This document shows positions 1 through 6,209 of a DNA stretch of 6,408 bases, one piece after another. Source of the stretch: Deltaproteobacteria bacterium (GTDB lineage Bacteria > Desulfobacterota > Desulfomonilia > UBA1062); contig JALNWY010000172.1 in NCBI GenBank assembly GCA_023230665.1, forward strand, positions 1-6,408, written 5' to 3'. The notes beneath the pieces are model-generated. The model was given only the letters and a program-made list of their open reading frames with translations. It did not search any database and was not told the origin of the DNA. The translations under genes and the position numbers were made by a program. Each line of letters opens with the position of its first letter. Position 1 is the stretch's first letter.

Positions 1-1
1 A

Positions 2-985
2 GTTTTTGCACGAAAGAGGGTGCTCGTGACCGGAGGGCTCGGGTTTATCGGCTCGAATCTTGCCCGGCGACTTGTCGAGTATGGAGCTGAGATCACCCTG
101 GTGGACAGTCTGATTCCGGAATACGGCGGGAATCTCTTTAACATCTCTCCCATAGCATCCAGGGTGAAGGTGAACTTCTCCGATGTCCGGGACGAGCACT
201 CCATGAAATATCTCGTCCGGAATCAGGATTACCTGTTCAACCTCGCCGGCCAGACGAGCCACCTCGACTCCATGAACGATCCATACACCGACCTCGAGAT
301 CAATACCAGGGCGCAGCTCTCCATCCTGGAGTCGTGCAGGAGAAACAATCCGGACATCAAGATCGTGTTTGCGAGCACCCGACAGATATACGGAAGGCCG
401 CAGTATCTGCCTGTCGACGAGAACCATCCTTTAAGCCCGGTGGATGTCAACGGCATCAACAAGATGGCGGGCGAGTGGTATCACCTGGTCTATAACAATG
501 TCTACAAGGTAAGGGCGACTGTCCTCAGGCTCACGAACACCTACGGCCCCCGGATGAGGATCAAGGATGCCAGGCAGACCTTTCTCGGCATCTGGATCAG
601 GCGGGTCATCGAAGGCGAGCCCTTCCTGGTTTACGGCGACGGTCTGCAGAAGCGGGACTTCAACTACGTCGACGACGTGACCGACGCCCTGCTGGCGGCA
701 GCCGCGTCCGAGAAGGCCAACGGGGAGATCTACAACCTCGGCGCCGGCGATCCCTTGAGCCTGAAGGACACGGCACAGATGATGATCGAGATTCTGGATG
801 AGGGCTCCTATCAAATTGTCCCCTTTCCTCAGGAGAGGAAAATCATCGATATCGGCGATTATTACGGGAGCTATGAGAAGATTTCCAGACACCTTGGGTG
901 GAGGCCGGAAACAGGTCTGAGAGAAGGCCTGCGCAAAGCCATTGAATATTATCAGGAATTTATCCATCACTACGTGGAGCATTGA
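2..985 (+). CDS. NAD-dependent epimerase/dehydratase (extended SDR), 5' end cut by window edge
   Basis: A nucleotide-sugar epimerase or dehydratase of the extended short-chain dehydrogenase family, probably cytosolic and acting on an NDP-sugar. The reading frame is open to the left edge and encodes VFARKR before VLVTGG, so the true start lies just outside; a GTG at position 20 would begin inside the first beta strand and is unlikely. Counting from that GTG, the NAD-binding glycine motif TGGLGFIG is at residues 4-11, Asp29 ends beta-2 (suggesting NAD rather than NADP), ASTRQIYG is at 118-125 and RDFNYVDDV at 212-220. The usual YxxxK catalytic pair reads NGINK at 144-148: Lys148 is kept but Tyr is replaced by Asn. 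From memory, a subgroup of SDR proteins shares this NGINK motif, so it may not be a defect. The stop codon is 3 bp before the aminotransferase start, so the two are probably cotranscribed. The family is sure; substrate and exact reaction are unknown. Confidence 0.9.
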   Translation, partial: VFARKRVLVTGGLGFIGSNLARRLVEYGAEITLVDSLIPEYGGNLFNISPIASRVKVNFSDVRDEHSMKYLVRNQDYLFNLAGQTSHLDSMNDPYTDLEINTRAQLSILESCRRNNPDIKIVFASTRQIYGRPQYLPVDENHPLSPVDVNGINKMAGEWYHLVYNNVYKVRATVLRLTNTYGPRMRIKDARQTFLGIWIRRVIEGEPFLVYGDGLQKRDFNYVDDVTDALLAAAASEKANGEIYNLGAGDPLSLKDTAQMMIEILDEGSYQIVPFPQERKIIDIGDYYGSYEKISRHLGWRPETGLREGLRKAIEYYQEFIHHYVEH

Positions 986-988
986 GAG

Positions 989-2104
989 ATGTCCATGCCG
1001 TTCATCCCTGTCGCATCGCCGCTGAAGCAGTATCAGAGCCGCAAGCATGCGATCGATGAGGCGGTCGAGAAGGTGCTTTACAGCGGCAGATACATTCTCG
1101 GAGAAGAAGTGGCCTGCTTCGAGAGGGAATTTGCCGATTTTATCGGAACTCGGCATTGCGTGACAGTAGCCAATGGCACCGAGGCGCTTTGTCTTGCCTT
1201 GCTGGCATGCGGGGTCTGCCCGGGAGACGAGGTGATCACTGTTTCGCATACCGCGGTCGCTACCGTAGCCGCAATCGAGCTTGCGGGGGCCATGCCCGTT
1301 TTCATTGATATCGATCCCTGCAGCCGCTGTATGGATCACAGCCTGATCGAAAGGGTTATCAGTTCAAGGACACGGGCGATTCTGCCCGTTCACATCTACG
1401 GCCAGCCGGCCCGGATGCATGAAATCTGCGAGATAGCACGCAAGAACGGGCTGACCGTTGTGGAAGACTGTGCCCAGGCGTGTGGGGCGCGGACCTCGAA
1501 CAGAAAGGTTGGGACGTTTGGTCACGCGGCGGCCTTCAGCTTCTATCCCACCAAGAATCTCGGCGCGATAGGCGACGGAGGGTGCGTCGTGACCGATTCT
1601 CCGGAGGTCTCCGAAAAGCTGCGGGCTCTGCGCGAATACGGATGGAAGGAACGATACATCTCGTCGGAGCAGGGGATGAACTCCCGGATGGATGAGATTC
1701 AGGCGGCCATACTGAGGGTGAAGCTTCCGTTTCTGGACGAAGATAATGTCAGGAGAAGGGCAATAGCAGAGCGGTATTCCCAGGCCGTGGATAACCTTTC
1801 GATAATACCCCCGTACCCTGTACCTGATACCGACCATGCCATGCATCTGTATGTGATTGAGTGCAGTGAGCGACCCTCATTGCAGGATTTCCTGAAAGAG
1901 CGGGGTATCGGCACGGCTCTCCATTATCCCAGGGCTGTCCATCAGCAGGGCGCATATGAGGGAAGGATCAGGGGATCGGAATCTCTCCCGGCGACCGAAG
2001 AACTCTATGAAAGAATACTGTCTCTGCCCATGTATCCCGAGCTGTCGGATACCGAGGTGGAGAAGATATGCGCAGCGCTGGCCGACTGGTGTTCATCCCG
2101 GTAA
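989..2104 (+). CDS. DegT/DnrJ/EryC1/StrS-family PLP-dependent sugar aminotransferase
   Basis: A pyridoxal-phosphate enzyme that transfers an amino group, usually from glutamate, to a keto-sugar nucleotide in the cytosol. At 371 residues it has the full family length. Visible landmarks in order are ANGTEAL (61-67, cofactor phosphate binding), VVEDCAQA (157-164, with Asp160 expected to contact the pyridine nitrogen), SFYPTKNLGAIGDGG (184-198, with Lys189 as the Schiff-base lysine), NSRMDEIQAA (231-240), and the C-terminal HLYV (286-289), HYP (312-314) and LPMYPEL (346-352). These suit 3- or 4-aminosugar synthases such as the FdtB/QdtB type, but the position aminated cannot be read from sequence. 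The start could be ATG 989 or ATG 995: GGAG at 976-979 lies 9 nt before the first, and GAGAG at 984-988 lies 6 nt before the second. It follows the SDR gene by 3 bp, which suggests paired steps in one amino-sugar pathway. Confidence 0.93.
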   Translation: MSMPFIPVASPLKQYQSRKHAIDEAVEKVLYSGRYILGEEVACFEREFADFIGTRHCVTVANGTEALCLALLACGVCPGDEVITVSHTAVATVAAIELAGAMPVFIDIDPCSRCMDHSLIERVISSRTRAILPVHIYGQPARMHEICEIARKNGLTVVEDCAQACGARTSNRKVGTFGHAAAFSFYPTKNLGAIGDGGCVVTDSPEVSEKLRALREYGWKERYISSEQGMNSRMDEIQAAILRVKLPFLDEDNVRRRAIAERYSQAVDNLSIIPPYPVPDTDHAMHLYVIECSERPSLQDFLKERGIGTALHYPRAVHQQGAYEGRIRGSESLPATEELYERILSLPMYPELSDTEVEKICAALADWCSSR

Positions 2105-2155
2105 CATTCAGGGAGCCAGTTTGACAGCCGAAAAGGCTCTGAGAATGAGGATGTT

Positions 2156-2164
2156 AGAAGGAAG
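2156..2164 (+). promoter_or_regulatory. Shine-Dalgarno site fixing a GTG start
   Basis: The purine-rich AGAAGGAAG, with AAGGA at 2158-2162, lies 7 nt before the GTG at 2170. No ATG in this frame gives a better N-terminus: the protein from GTG begins NISIAIEKFDP, a normal first beta strand for a GT4 enzyme. This supports the GTG as the start of the downstream glycosyltransferase. Confidence 0.7.
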
Positions 2165-2169
2165 ACCTT

Positions 2170-3288
2170 GTGAACATATCCATTGCAATTGAAAAATTCG
2201 ACCCTCACGTGGGAGGTGCAGAGCGCTACTGCTGGGACCTGGCCCATTTTCTCGCCACAAGGGGGCACGATGTCGAGATCGTATGCATGCGCGCCAAGGA
2301 TCCGGAGATCCAATCGATTCAGATTGTCCCTATCAGGGCGTTGAATTTTCCCCAGGGTCTTCGTCATCTCAGCTTCGCCGTATTCCATGCTGTCAGAACA
2401 CGGAACATGCCCGGAAGCATTCACTTCTGCGTGGGCAACACATTCCTGATGGATATCTATCAGCCCCATGGCGGTGTTCACCCCGCATGGTTCAGCAGAG
2501 AGACGGTACGATACCGGAAACCTGTTCGCTTGCTTATGCGATTCCTGAAACGTTTGAGCTTCAAGGATGTCGTTCAGAGGGGCATGGAGTGGTGGATCTA
2601 TAAGATAACCAAACCCCAGGTGATAGCGATATCGGCCATGGTCGAAGACGATATTCGGAATTTCTTTCGTTATCCTCAAGAAATGATCGACCTGATACCA
2701 AACGGAATAGACCTTGATAAGTTCTGTCCGGAAAACATCGCTTTTAGGGATGAGATCAGACAACGGTACGGAATCGGACCTGATGAATTTGTGTTTCTTT
2801 TTGTTGCTCAGAACCCCAGGCTCAAGGGCTACGAGATACTCATCGACGCCTGCATCGACTTGAGGGATATTCCCTTCAAAGTCTTGATCGTGGGGCCCTC
2901 GAATGTGCCCATGAGGGAAAAAGCAGATTCGCTCGGCGACAAGGTGGTTTTCGCCGGAAGCGTCTCCGATATTCAAAAAGTATATCCCTCGTGTGATTGC
3001 CTTGTTCATCCCACGTATTATGATTCATGTTCGCTGGTGGTTCTGGAATCACTCGCATCCGGTACTCCTGTCATAACTACCCGTTCATGCGGAGCAAACA
3101 TGTTTGTGAAAGGGGATATGGGCCATGTATTGCCTTCAGGAGATGCACATGCCCTGAGCTTAGCAATGCGCAACACGATCAGTTCACCAAAGAGAATAGT
3201 CGGATCCAATATCTTGAAAAGCCACTCCAAGGTATTTGCCGATGTCGAAGAAGTGATGCTGCGGAAAGATAAGATCAAGAGAAGCTGA
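2170..3288 (+). CDS. GT4-type (GT-B fold) glycosyltransferase, WaaG-like
   Basis: A retaining sugar transferase of the GT4 group, likely acting at the cytoplasmic face of the inner membrane on an LPS core or glycan intermediate. At 372 residues it has normal length. The N-terminal acceptor domain begins with FDPHVGGAERY (10-20), the glycine loop plus GAER typical of the family. A middle segment has IYQPHGGVH (96-104). The donor domain begins near residue 205 with FLFVAQNPRLKG (209-220), where Arg217 and Lys219 are placed to hold the donor phosphates. VHPTYYDSCSLVVLE (279-293) matches the EX7E region, but the first acidic residue is Asp285 instead of Glu, with Glu293 kept. SGTPVITT (297-304) follows. 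The overall pattern resembles WaaG (LPS core glucosyltransferase I), but donor and acceptor cannot be assigned. It starts at GTG, lies 65 bp after the aminotransferase and ends 17 bp before the heptosyltransferase. Confidence 0.9.
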   Translation: MNISIAIEKFDPHVGGAERYCWDLAHFLATRGHDVEIVCMRAKDPEIQSIQIVPIRALNFPQGLRHLSFAVFHAVRTRNMPGSIHFCVGNTFLMDIYQPHGGVHPAWFSRETVRYRKPVRLLMRFLKRLSFKDVVQRGMEWWIYKITKPQVIAISAMVEDDIRNFFRYPQEMIDLIPNGIDLDKFCPENIAFRDEIRQRYGIGPDEFVFLFVAQNPRLKGYEILIDACIDLRDIPFKVLIVGPSNVPMREKADSLGDKVVFAGSVSDIQKVYPSCDCLVHPTYYDSCSLVVLESLASGTPVITTRSCGANMFVKGDMGHVLPSGDAHALSLAMRNTISSPKRIVGSNILKSHSKVFADVEEVMLRKDKIKRS

Positions 3289-3292
3289 AGAC

Positions 3293-3298
3293 AGGAGG
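3293..3298 (+). promoter_or_regulatory. Strong Shine-Dalgarno (AGGAGG) for the heptosyltransferase
   Basis: A perfect AGGAGG lies 7 nt before ATG 3306, in the 17-bp gap after the GT4 stop codon. It settles the start at 3306 rather than the internal ATG at 3350 (Met15), and suggests efficient initiation on this gene. Confidence 0.8.
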
Positions 3299-3305
3299 CG
3301 CAGCC

Positions 3306-4322
3306 ATGAAATGGTGCAATTCGTGGAAGAGGGCCATACTCGTACCCATGGACCGTATTGGAGATGCCGTAAGCGATACCCCGGCAATCTCTTATCTCAG
3401 ATCTCTCGGAATCGAGGTCATAGTTCTTGCTACACCCTATACCGCCCAGATATTTGAGAATAATCCGCACGTTTACCGATGCATTACGTTTTCGCGAAAA
3501 AGTAGGGATGGGATGATATCTTCTGCACTGGCGAACCGTTCGCTGATAAAGGACCTCAAAAACCTCAATCCGGAGGCGGTCATCAGCATGATGAGGCAGA
3601 TACGGGAGCTCAGGAATATATTTTCGAACCTTTCGCTGCCGGTTTTTGCGAAGCCCCAGGACAATAACCTCCCAATCCATATGAGATGGGTCGAATTCTT
3701 CAGAACATTGAACCTCGATGTGCAGCCGGCACAAAATGAAATCTATCCGAACGATCAGGATAAAGAGTCGGCGATTTCATGGGCGCAGAGGACGGGCATC
3801 GATCTCGATCGTCCTTCTATTGTCGTACACCCCGGCTGTGCAGTGTATAAGGATGAGAAAGATGTAACAAAATCTTTGAGAAGCTGGGAGCTGGATAATT
3901 ATCTCGAAGTGTTTTCTTATCTTCCTCATGATATTCAGATCATACTCACCGGGGTCCATTCCGCCGAGAAGAAAGCGAACTCATATATTCAACATAGAAG
4001 CCCTCGAACCACCGCAATCTTTGATATCCCCAACATACGGGCTATGGCATGGATCATTGCTCGATCAAAGCTTGTTATTACTCTTGACACAGGCACCCTG
4101 CATATTGCCGCAGCAACAGACACTCCGATCATAGGTCTCTTCGGCCCATCCGACCCAGGGAAATATGGCCCGTGGCGGAAGAACATCACTTATGTGAGGA
4201 CCAGACAACGTCTTTCATGCTGGCCGTGCGATCAGAACGCTACTTGTGGCGGCAACAACGTATGCATGGGTTCCATAACCCCTGAAGATGTTCTGGATGC
4301 CGTCAAAGGGATAATCCAATGA
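3306..4322 (+). CDS. GT9-family heptosyltransferase (ADP-heptose:LPS type)
   Basis: An inverting GT-B transferase that moves heptose from ADP-heptose to LPS inner core (the WaaC/WaaF/WaaQ family), working at the cytoplasmic side of the inner membrane. The 338-residue length is typical. DRIGDAVSDTPA (16-27) matches the N-terminal GD...P motif, with Asp20 aligned by motif to the catalytic Asp13 of E. coli WaaC. VVHPGCA (173-179) opens the donor domain, and DTGTLHIAAA (261-270) plus GLFGPSDPGKYGPW (277-290) form the ADP-heptose site. Near the C-terminus are four cysteines, C305-x2-C308-x5-C314-x5-C320; similar cysteine sets occur in many GT9 proteins of LPS loci, as I recall. The start is fixed by AGGAGG. 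The stop overlaps the ATG of the next glycosyltransferase (ATGA), implying translational coupling. Family assignment is firm; which heptose linkage is formed is not known. Confidence 0.93.
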   Translation: MKWCNSWKRAILVPMDRIGDAVSDTPAISYLRSLGIEVIVLATPYTAQIFENNPHVYRCITFSRKSRDGMISSALANRSLIKDLKNLNPEAVISMMRQIRELRNIFSNLSLPVFAKPQDNNLPIHMRWVEFFRTLNLDVQPAQNEIYPNDQDKESAISWAQRTGIDLDRPSIVVHPGCAVYKDEKDVTKSLRSWELDNYLEVFSYLPHDIQIILTGVHSAEKKANSYIQHRSPRTTAIFDIPNIRAMAWIIARSKLVITLDTGTLHIAAATDTPIIGLFGPSDPGKYGPWRKNITYVRTRQRLSCWPCDQNATCGGNNVCMGSITPEDVLDAVKGIIQ

Positions 4323-5315
4323 ATATTGCTTACCTCACCCATGATACGCCGGACGTGTTCTATAGAGTAGGACAGTACCTCGATTACCTGCATTTCAACG
4401 ATCTGTCCACCTCGATCCTGAGGACGCCCAAAGATTTTTTATAAACGTTTCCATACCTTCAAGACCCTTTCTCATTACGATGTCGTTGTCATACAACGAG
4501 AGCTCTTTGATGTCTTTTGGAGGTTGCTCTTAAAGAAATATGCTCGCTCCTTGATACTGGATATCGACGATGCGATCATGTTTTCCTCGGATGAAAACGG
4601 CTTCCGTTCAAGAACAAGGTTGAGCAGGTATGAAAAGATGGTTGGTCTGCGTAATCATATCATTGTAGGAAATAGCTATTTGAAGAATATAACGTGCAAG
4701 ATCTGTCCCCATGCCAGTGTTACAATTATTCCGACAGTCGTGGATCCAAGTCTATATCCGGTCAAGAATCACATGGAAAAGCTGCCAGTGGTGATCGGAT
4801 GGATCGGCTCTGCATCTACCATAAAATACCTTGATCTTGTTCAGAACGTTCTCCGGGAGGTCATACGCTCTCATGCGAATGTTATCTTCCGTATTGTAAG
4901 CAATGAGTTCCCGGACTGGGAATGGGCGGAAAAAAAACAATGGGCAAGGGAGCAGGAAATTCAGGATGTCCTGGATTTTGATATCGGGATCATGCCCTTG
5001 AAAGATAATCCTTGGACAAGGGGAAAATGCGGGTTCAAGCTCATTCAGTACATGGCTGCCGGCCTTCCCGTTGTCGCCTCCCCTGTCGGGGCAAACAATG
5101 ATATCGTAGACCACGGGCATAATGGTTTTTTGGCAGAGACCCATTCAGAATGGGCAGAGGCTCTCAGTAACCTGGTGGCCAGTCGTGATCTGAGGGCCTC
5201 TTTCGGTACTCATGGTCGGAAAAAGATGGAGAATAAATACTCGGTAGGGAGCAATGCCCCCTCTTATCTCGCAACGATAACAAGTGCTGCGGTCGCTGGA
5301 ACGGATCAAGCTTAG
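4319..5315 (+). pseudogene. GT4-like glycosyltransferase split by a +1 frameshift
   Basis: The gene starts at ATG 4319, overlapping the heptosyltransferase stop as ATGA, with AAAGGGA at 4305-4311 as its ribosome site. The first frame reads MNIAYLTHDTPD and ends at TAA 4442-4444 after 41 codons. The rest lies one base downstream in phase, open from about 4422 to TAG 5313-5315. Skipping one T in the run at 4435-4440 joins the two as PKDF-YKRFHTF and gives 331 residues. Numbered on that joined protein, VVVIQREL falls near 57-64, LDIDDAI at 80-86, GWIGSAST at 160-167, FDIGIMPL at 220-227, WTRGKCGFK at 232-240 and SPVGAN at 254-259. These are the usual landmarks of a GT4-like LPS/O-antigen transferase family, and they run from end to end, so this was one gene. 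Without the shift, translation from TTG 4524 (263 residues) would lack most of the acceptor domain. True mutation, sequencing error or slippage are all possible. Donor and acceptor are unknown. Confidence 0.85.
4435..4440 (+). other. T6 homopolymer at the frameshift site
   Basis: Six T in a row, read GAT TTT TTA TAA in the upstream frame. Removing one T restores the full glycosyltransferase frame. A tRNA-Phe on TTT (4436-4438) could also slip +1 onto TTT (4437-4439), just before a stop codon, but no stimulatory element is evident. Confidence 0.75.
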
Positions 5316-5346
5316 GGTATCACCGAATGGGGTGCAATTATTCGAA

Positions 5347-5371
5347 CCGGAGTTCGTAGTCCGGCTTTTTT
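5347..5371 (+). terminator. Probable rho-independent terminator of the + strand operon
   Basis: CCGGA (5347-5351), an 8-nt loop and TCCGG (5360-5364) form a 5-bp GC-rich stem, followed by C and then six T (5366-5371). It begins 31 bp after the last + strand stop codon, the right place to end transcription of the polysaccharide operon. It lies inside the 3' coding end of the opposing methyltransferase gene, so the same bases also encode its KKPDYEL region. The short stem makes this moderate rather than certain. Confidence 0.55.
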
Positions 5372-5976
5372 GAGTCGTTCGGAAAATCGAGCCCACTCAC
5401 TGGGTATCGGCGAGTTGAAGGAGCAGGCGGATGGTTTAGTGCTGTCTTATGGAGGAATGTAATCTCAACAGTCTCGGGAAAATCCTGATGCGCATCGTAA
5501 ATGCCGCCATTATTCCCGTGGATGTGGACTATATGATAATGATTCAGCAACCTTGCGATTGCTTCATTAAATATGTCCGTCTGTGTATTCAAATAATGGA
5601 ATTCTGCGGCAATACAGGTTATCTTGTTCTCATTTTTAATAATGTCCGTAATGGTCCTGTACTCTGATCCCTCAATATCCATTTTCAAGAAAACGGTCTG
5701 GTCTTCTGATAAATGCAAGGATCTGATTATGCCATTGATGCTCGTTTTGTGCTCATTATCTACATCGGAGACTTTCTTTCTTATGTGAATGCGTTCCCCT
5801 GTGAAAAAAAGGAAATATTTCAATGCACGGATAGCCCTGCCTGCAAATCTTTGCCCCTTTTTCCAGTCTAGGATCATGAACCTGAATATTGCCTGGGGCA
5901 GGCTTTTCAAGAATCTTATCCCGAGGAGGCGAGGTCCGATTGAGTGATCAAAGCCCAGGAGACGAGCCTCTGGATT

Positions 5977-5979
5977 TTA
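5977..5979 (-). other. Premature in-frame stop codon (TAA) in the methyltransferase
   Basis: On the - strand the codons read CTC AAA TAA AAT CCA. The flanking residues FLK and NPEA fit family expectation with one residue between them, and the frame is identical on both sides, so the change is a substitution rather than an indel. Confidence 0.85.
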
Positions 5980-6209
5980 TTTGAGAAAGGCCTGTTCAAA
6001 AGACCAGTCGTCAGAGATGCCCAAGGATATCAAATAGCTTGAAGAATGTACCTGAGGTTCGGGTATGACATAACCTCCATCTTTATTGTTTCCGAGCCTT
6101 ATCAAGTCCGGGTATTCTATAGGTCTTAAAACTCTTTTGTTCAGCATACAATGTACATAACAAATTAACACAGCAAATGCAAAACTTGTGATAAATGATA
6201 GATAATATG

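Larger units (their letters stand above)
5338..6171 (-). pseudogene. FkbM-type SAM-dependent methyltransferase interrupted by an in-frame TAA
   Basis: A family that usually O-methylates sugars or related hydroxyls using S-adenosylmethionine. One frame runs from 6171 to the stop at 5338-5340 (277 codons), broken only by TAA at 5977-5979, codon 65. Before it are LIRLGNNKDGGYVIP (23-37) and LISLGISDDWSFE (47-59), the SAM-binding glycine region. Directly after it in the same frame is NPEARLLGFDHSI, the acidic-loop segment. Then come LKMDIEGSEY (162-171), AEFHY, FPETVEITFLHK and the family-type tail GLDFPNDSKKPDYEL. Homology runs smoothly through the stop, so it looks like a single substitution (for example from AAA, CAA or GAA). 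Downstream initiation at TTG 5910 would lose the SAM motif. The start is unsure: GTG 6171 or ATG 6147, neither with a good ribosome site, and the open frame continues upstream as a hydrophobic stretch. It converges on the glycosyltransferase with a 22-bp gap. Confidence 0.85.

Noticed and set aside
431..1339. Long open frame of 302 codons on the - strand across the SDR/aminotransferase junction
   Set aside because: It lies antisense to two well-supported genes, its product has no recognisable motif, and it is explained by codon bias of the + strand genes.
2126..2138. Small hairpin AGCC-GAAAA-GGCT in the 65-bp gap before the first GT4 gene
   Set aside because: Only a 4-bp stem with no T run, too weak to be called a terminator or attenuator.
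2005..3009. 334-codon open frame on the - strand opposite the first GT4 gene
   Set aside because: Fully antisense to a gene with clear GT4 motifs; low-complexity, histidine- and proline-rich product without family features.
3018..3734. 238-codon open frame on the - strand opposite the GT4/GT9 junction
   Set aside because: Antisense shadow spanning two real genes and their spacer, with no domain recognised.
4524..5315. A separate 263-residue glycosyltransferase starting at TTG 4524
   Set aside because: The same frame continues upstream with family residues (VVVIQREL), and the missing N-terminus is found in the other frame from ATG 4319, so this is the tail of one frameshifted gene.
5321..5334. 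CACC/GGTG hairpin in the convergent gap as a bidirectional terminator
   Set aside because: Four base pairs and no T run on either strand; the CCGGA/TCCGG stem with T6 just beyond is a much better candidate.
6154..6182. Possible - strand promoter TTGCAT, 17-bp spacer, TATGTA before the methyltransferase
   Set aside because: The sequence is about 30% GC, so such matches arise easily, and the implied transcript start would fall at or within the ATG at 6147.
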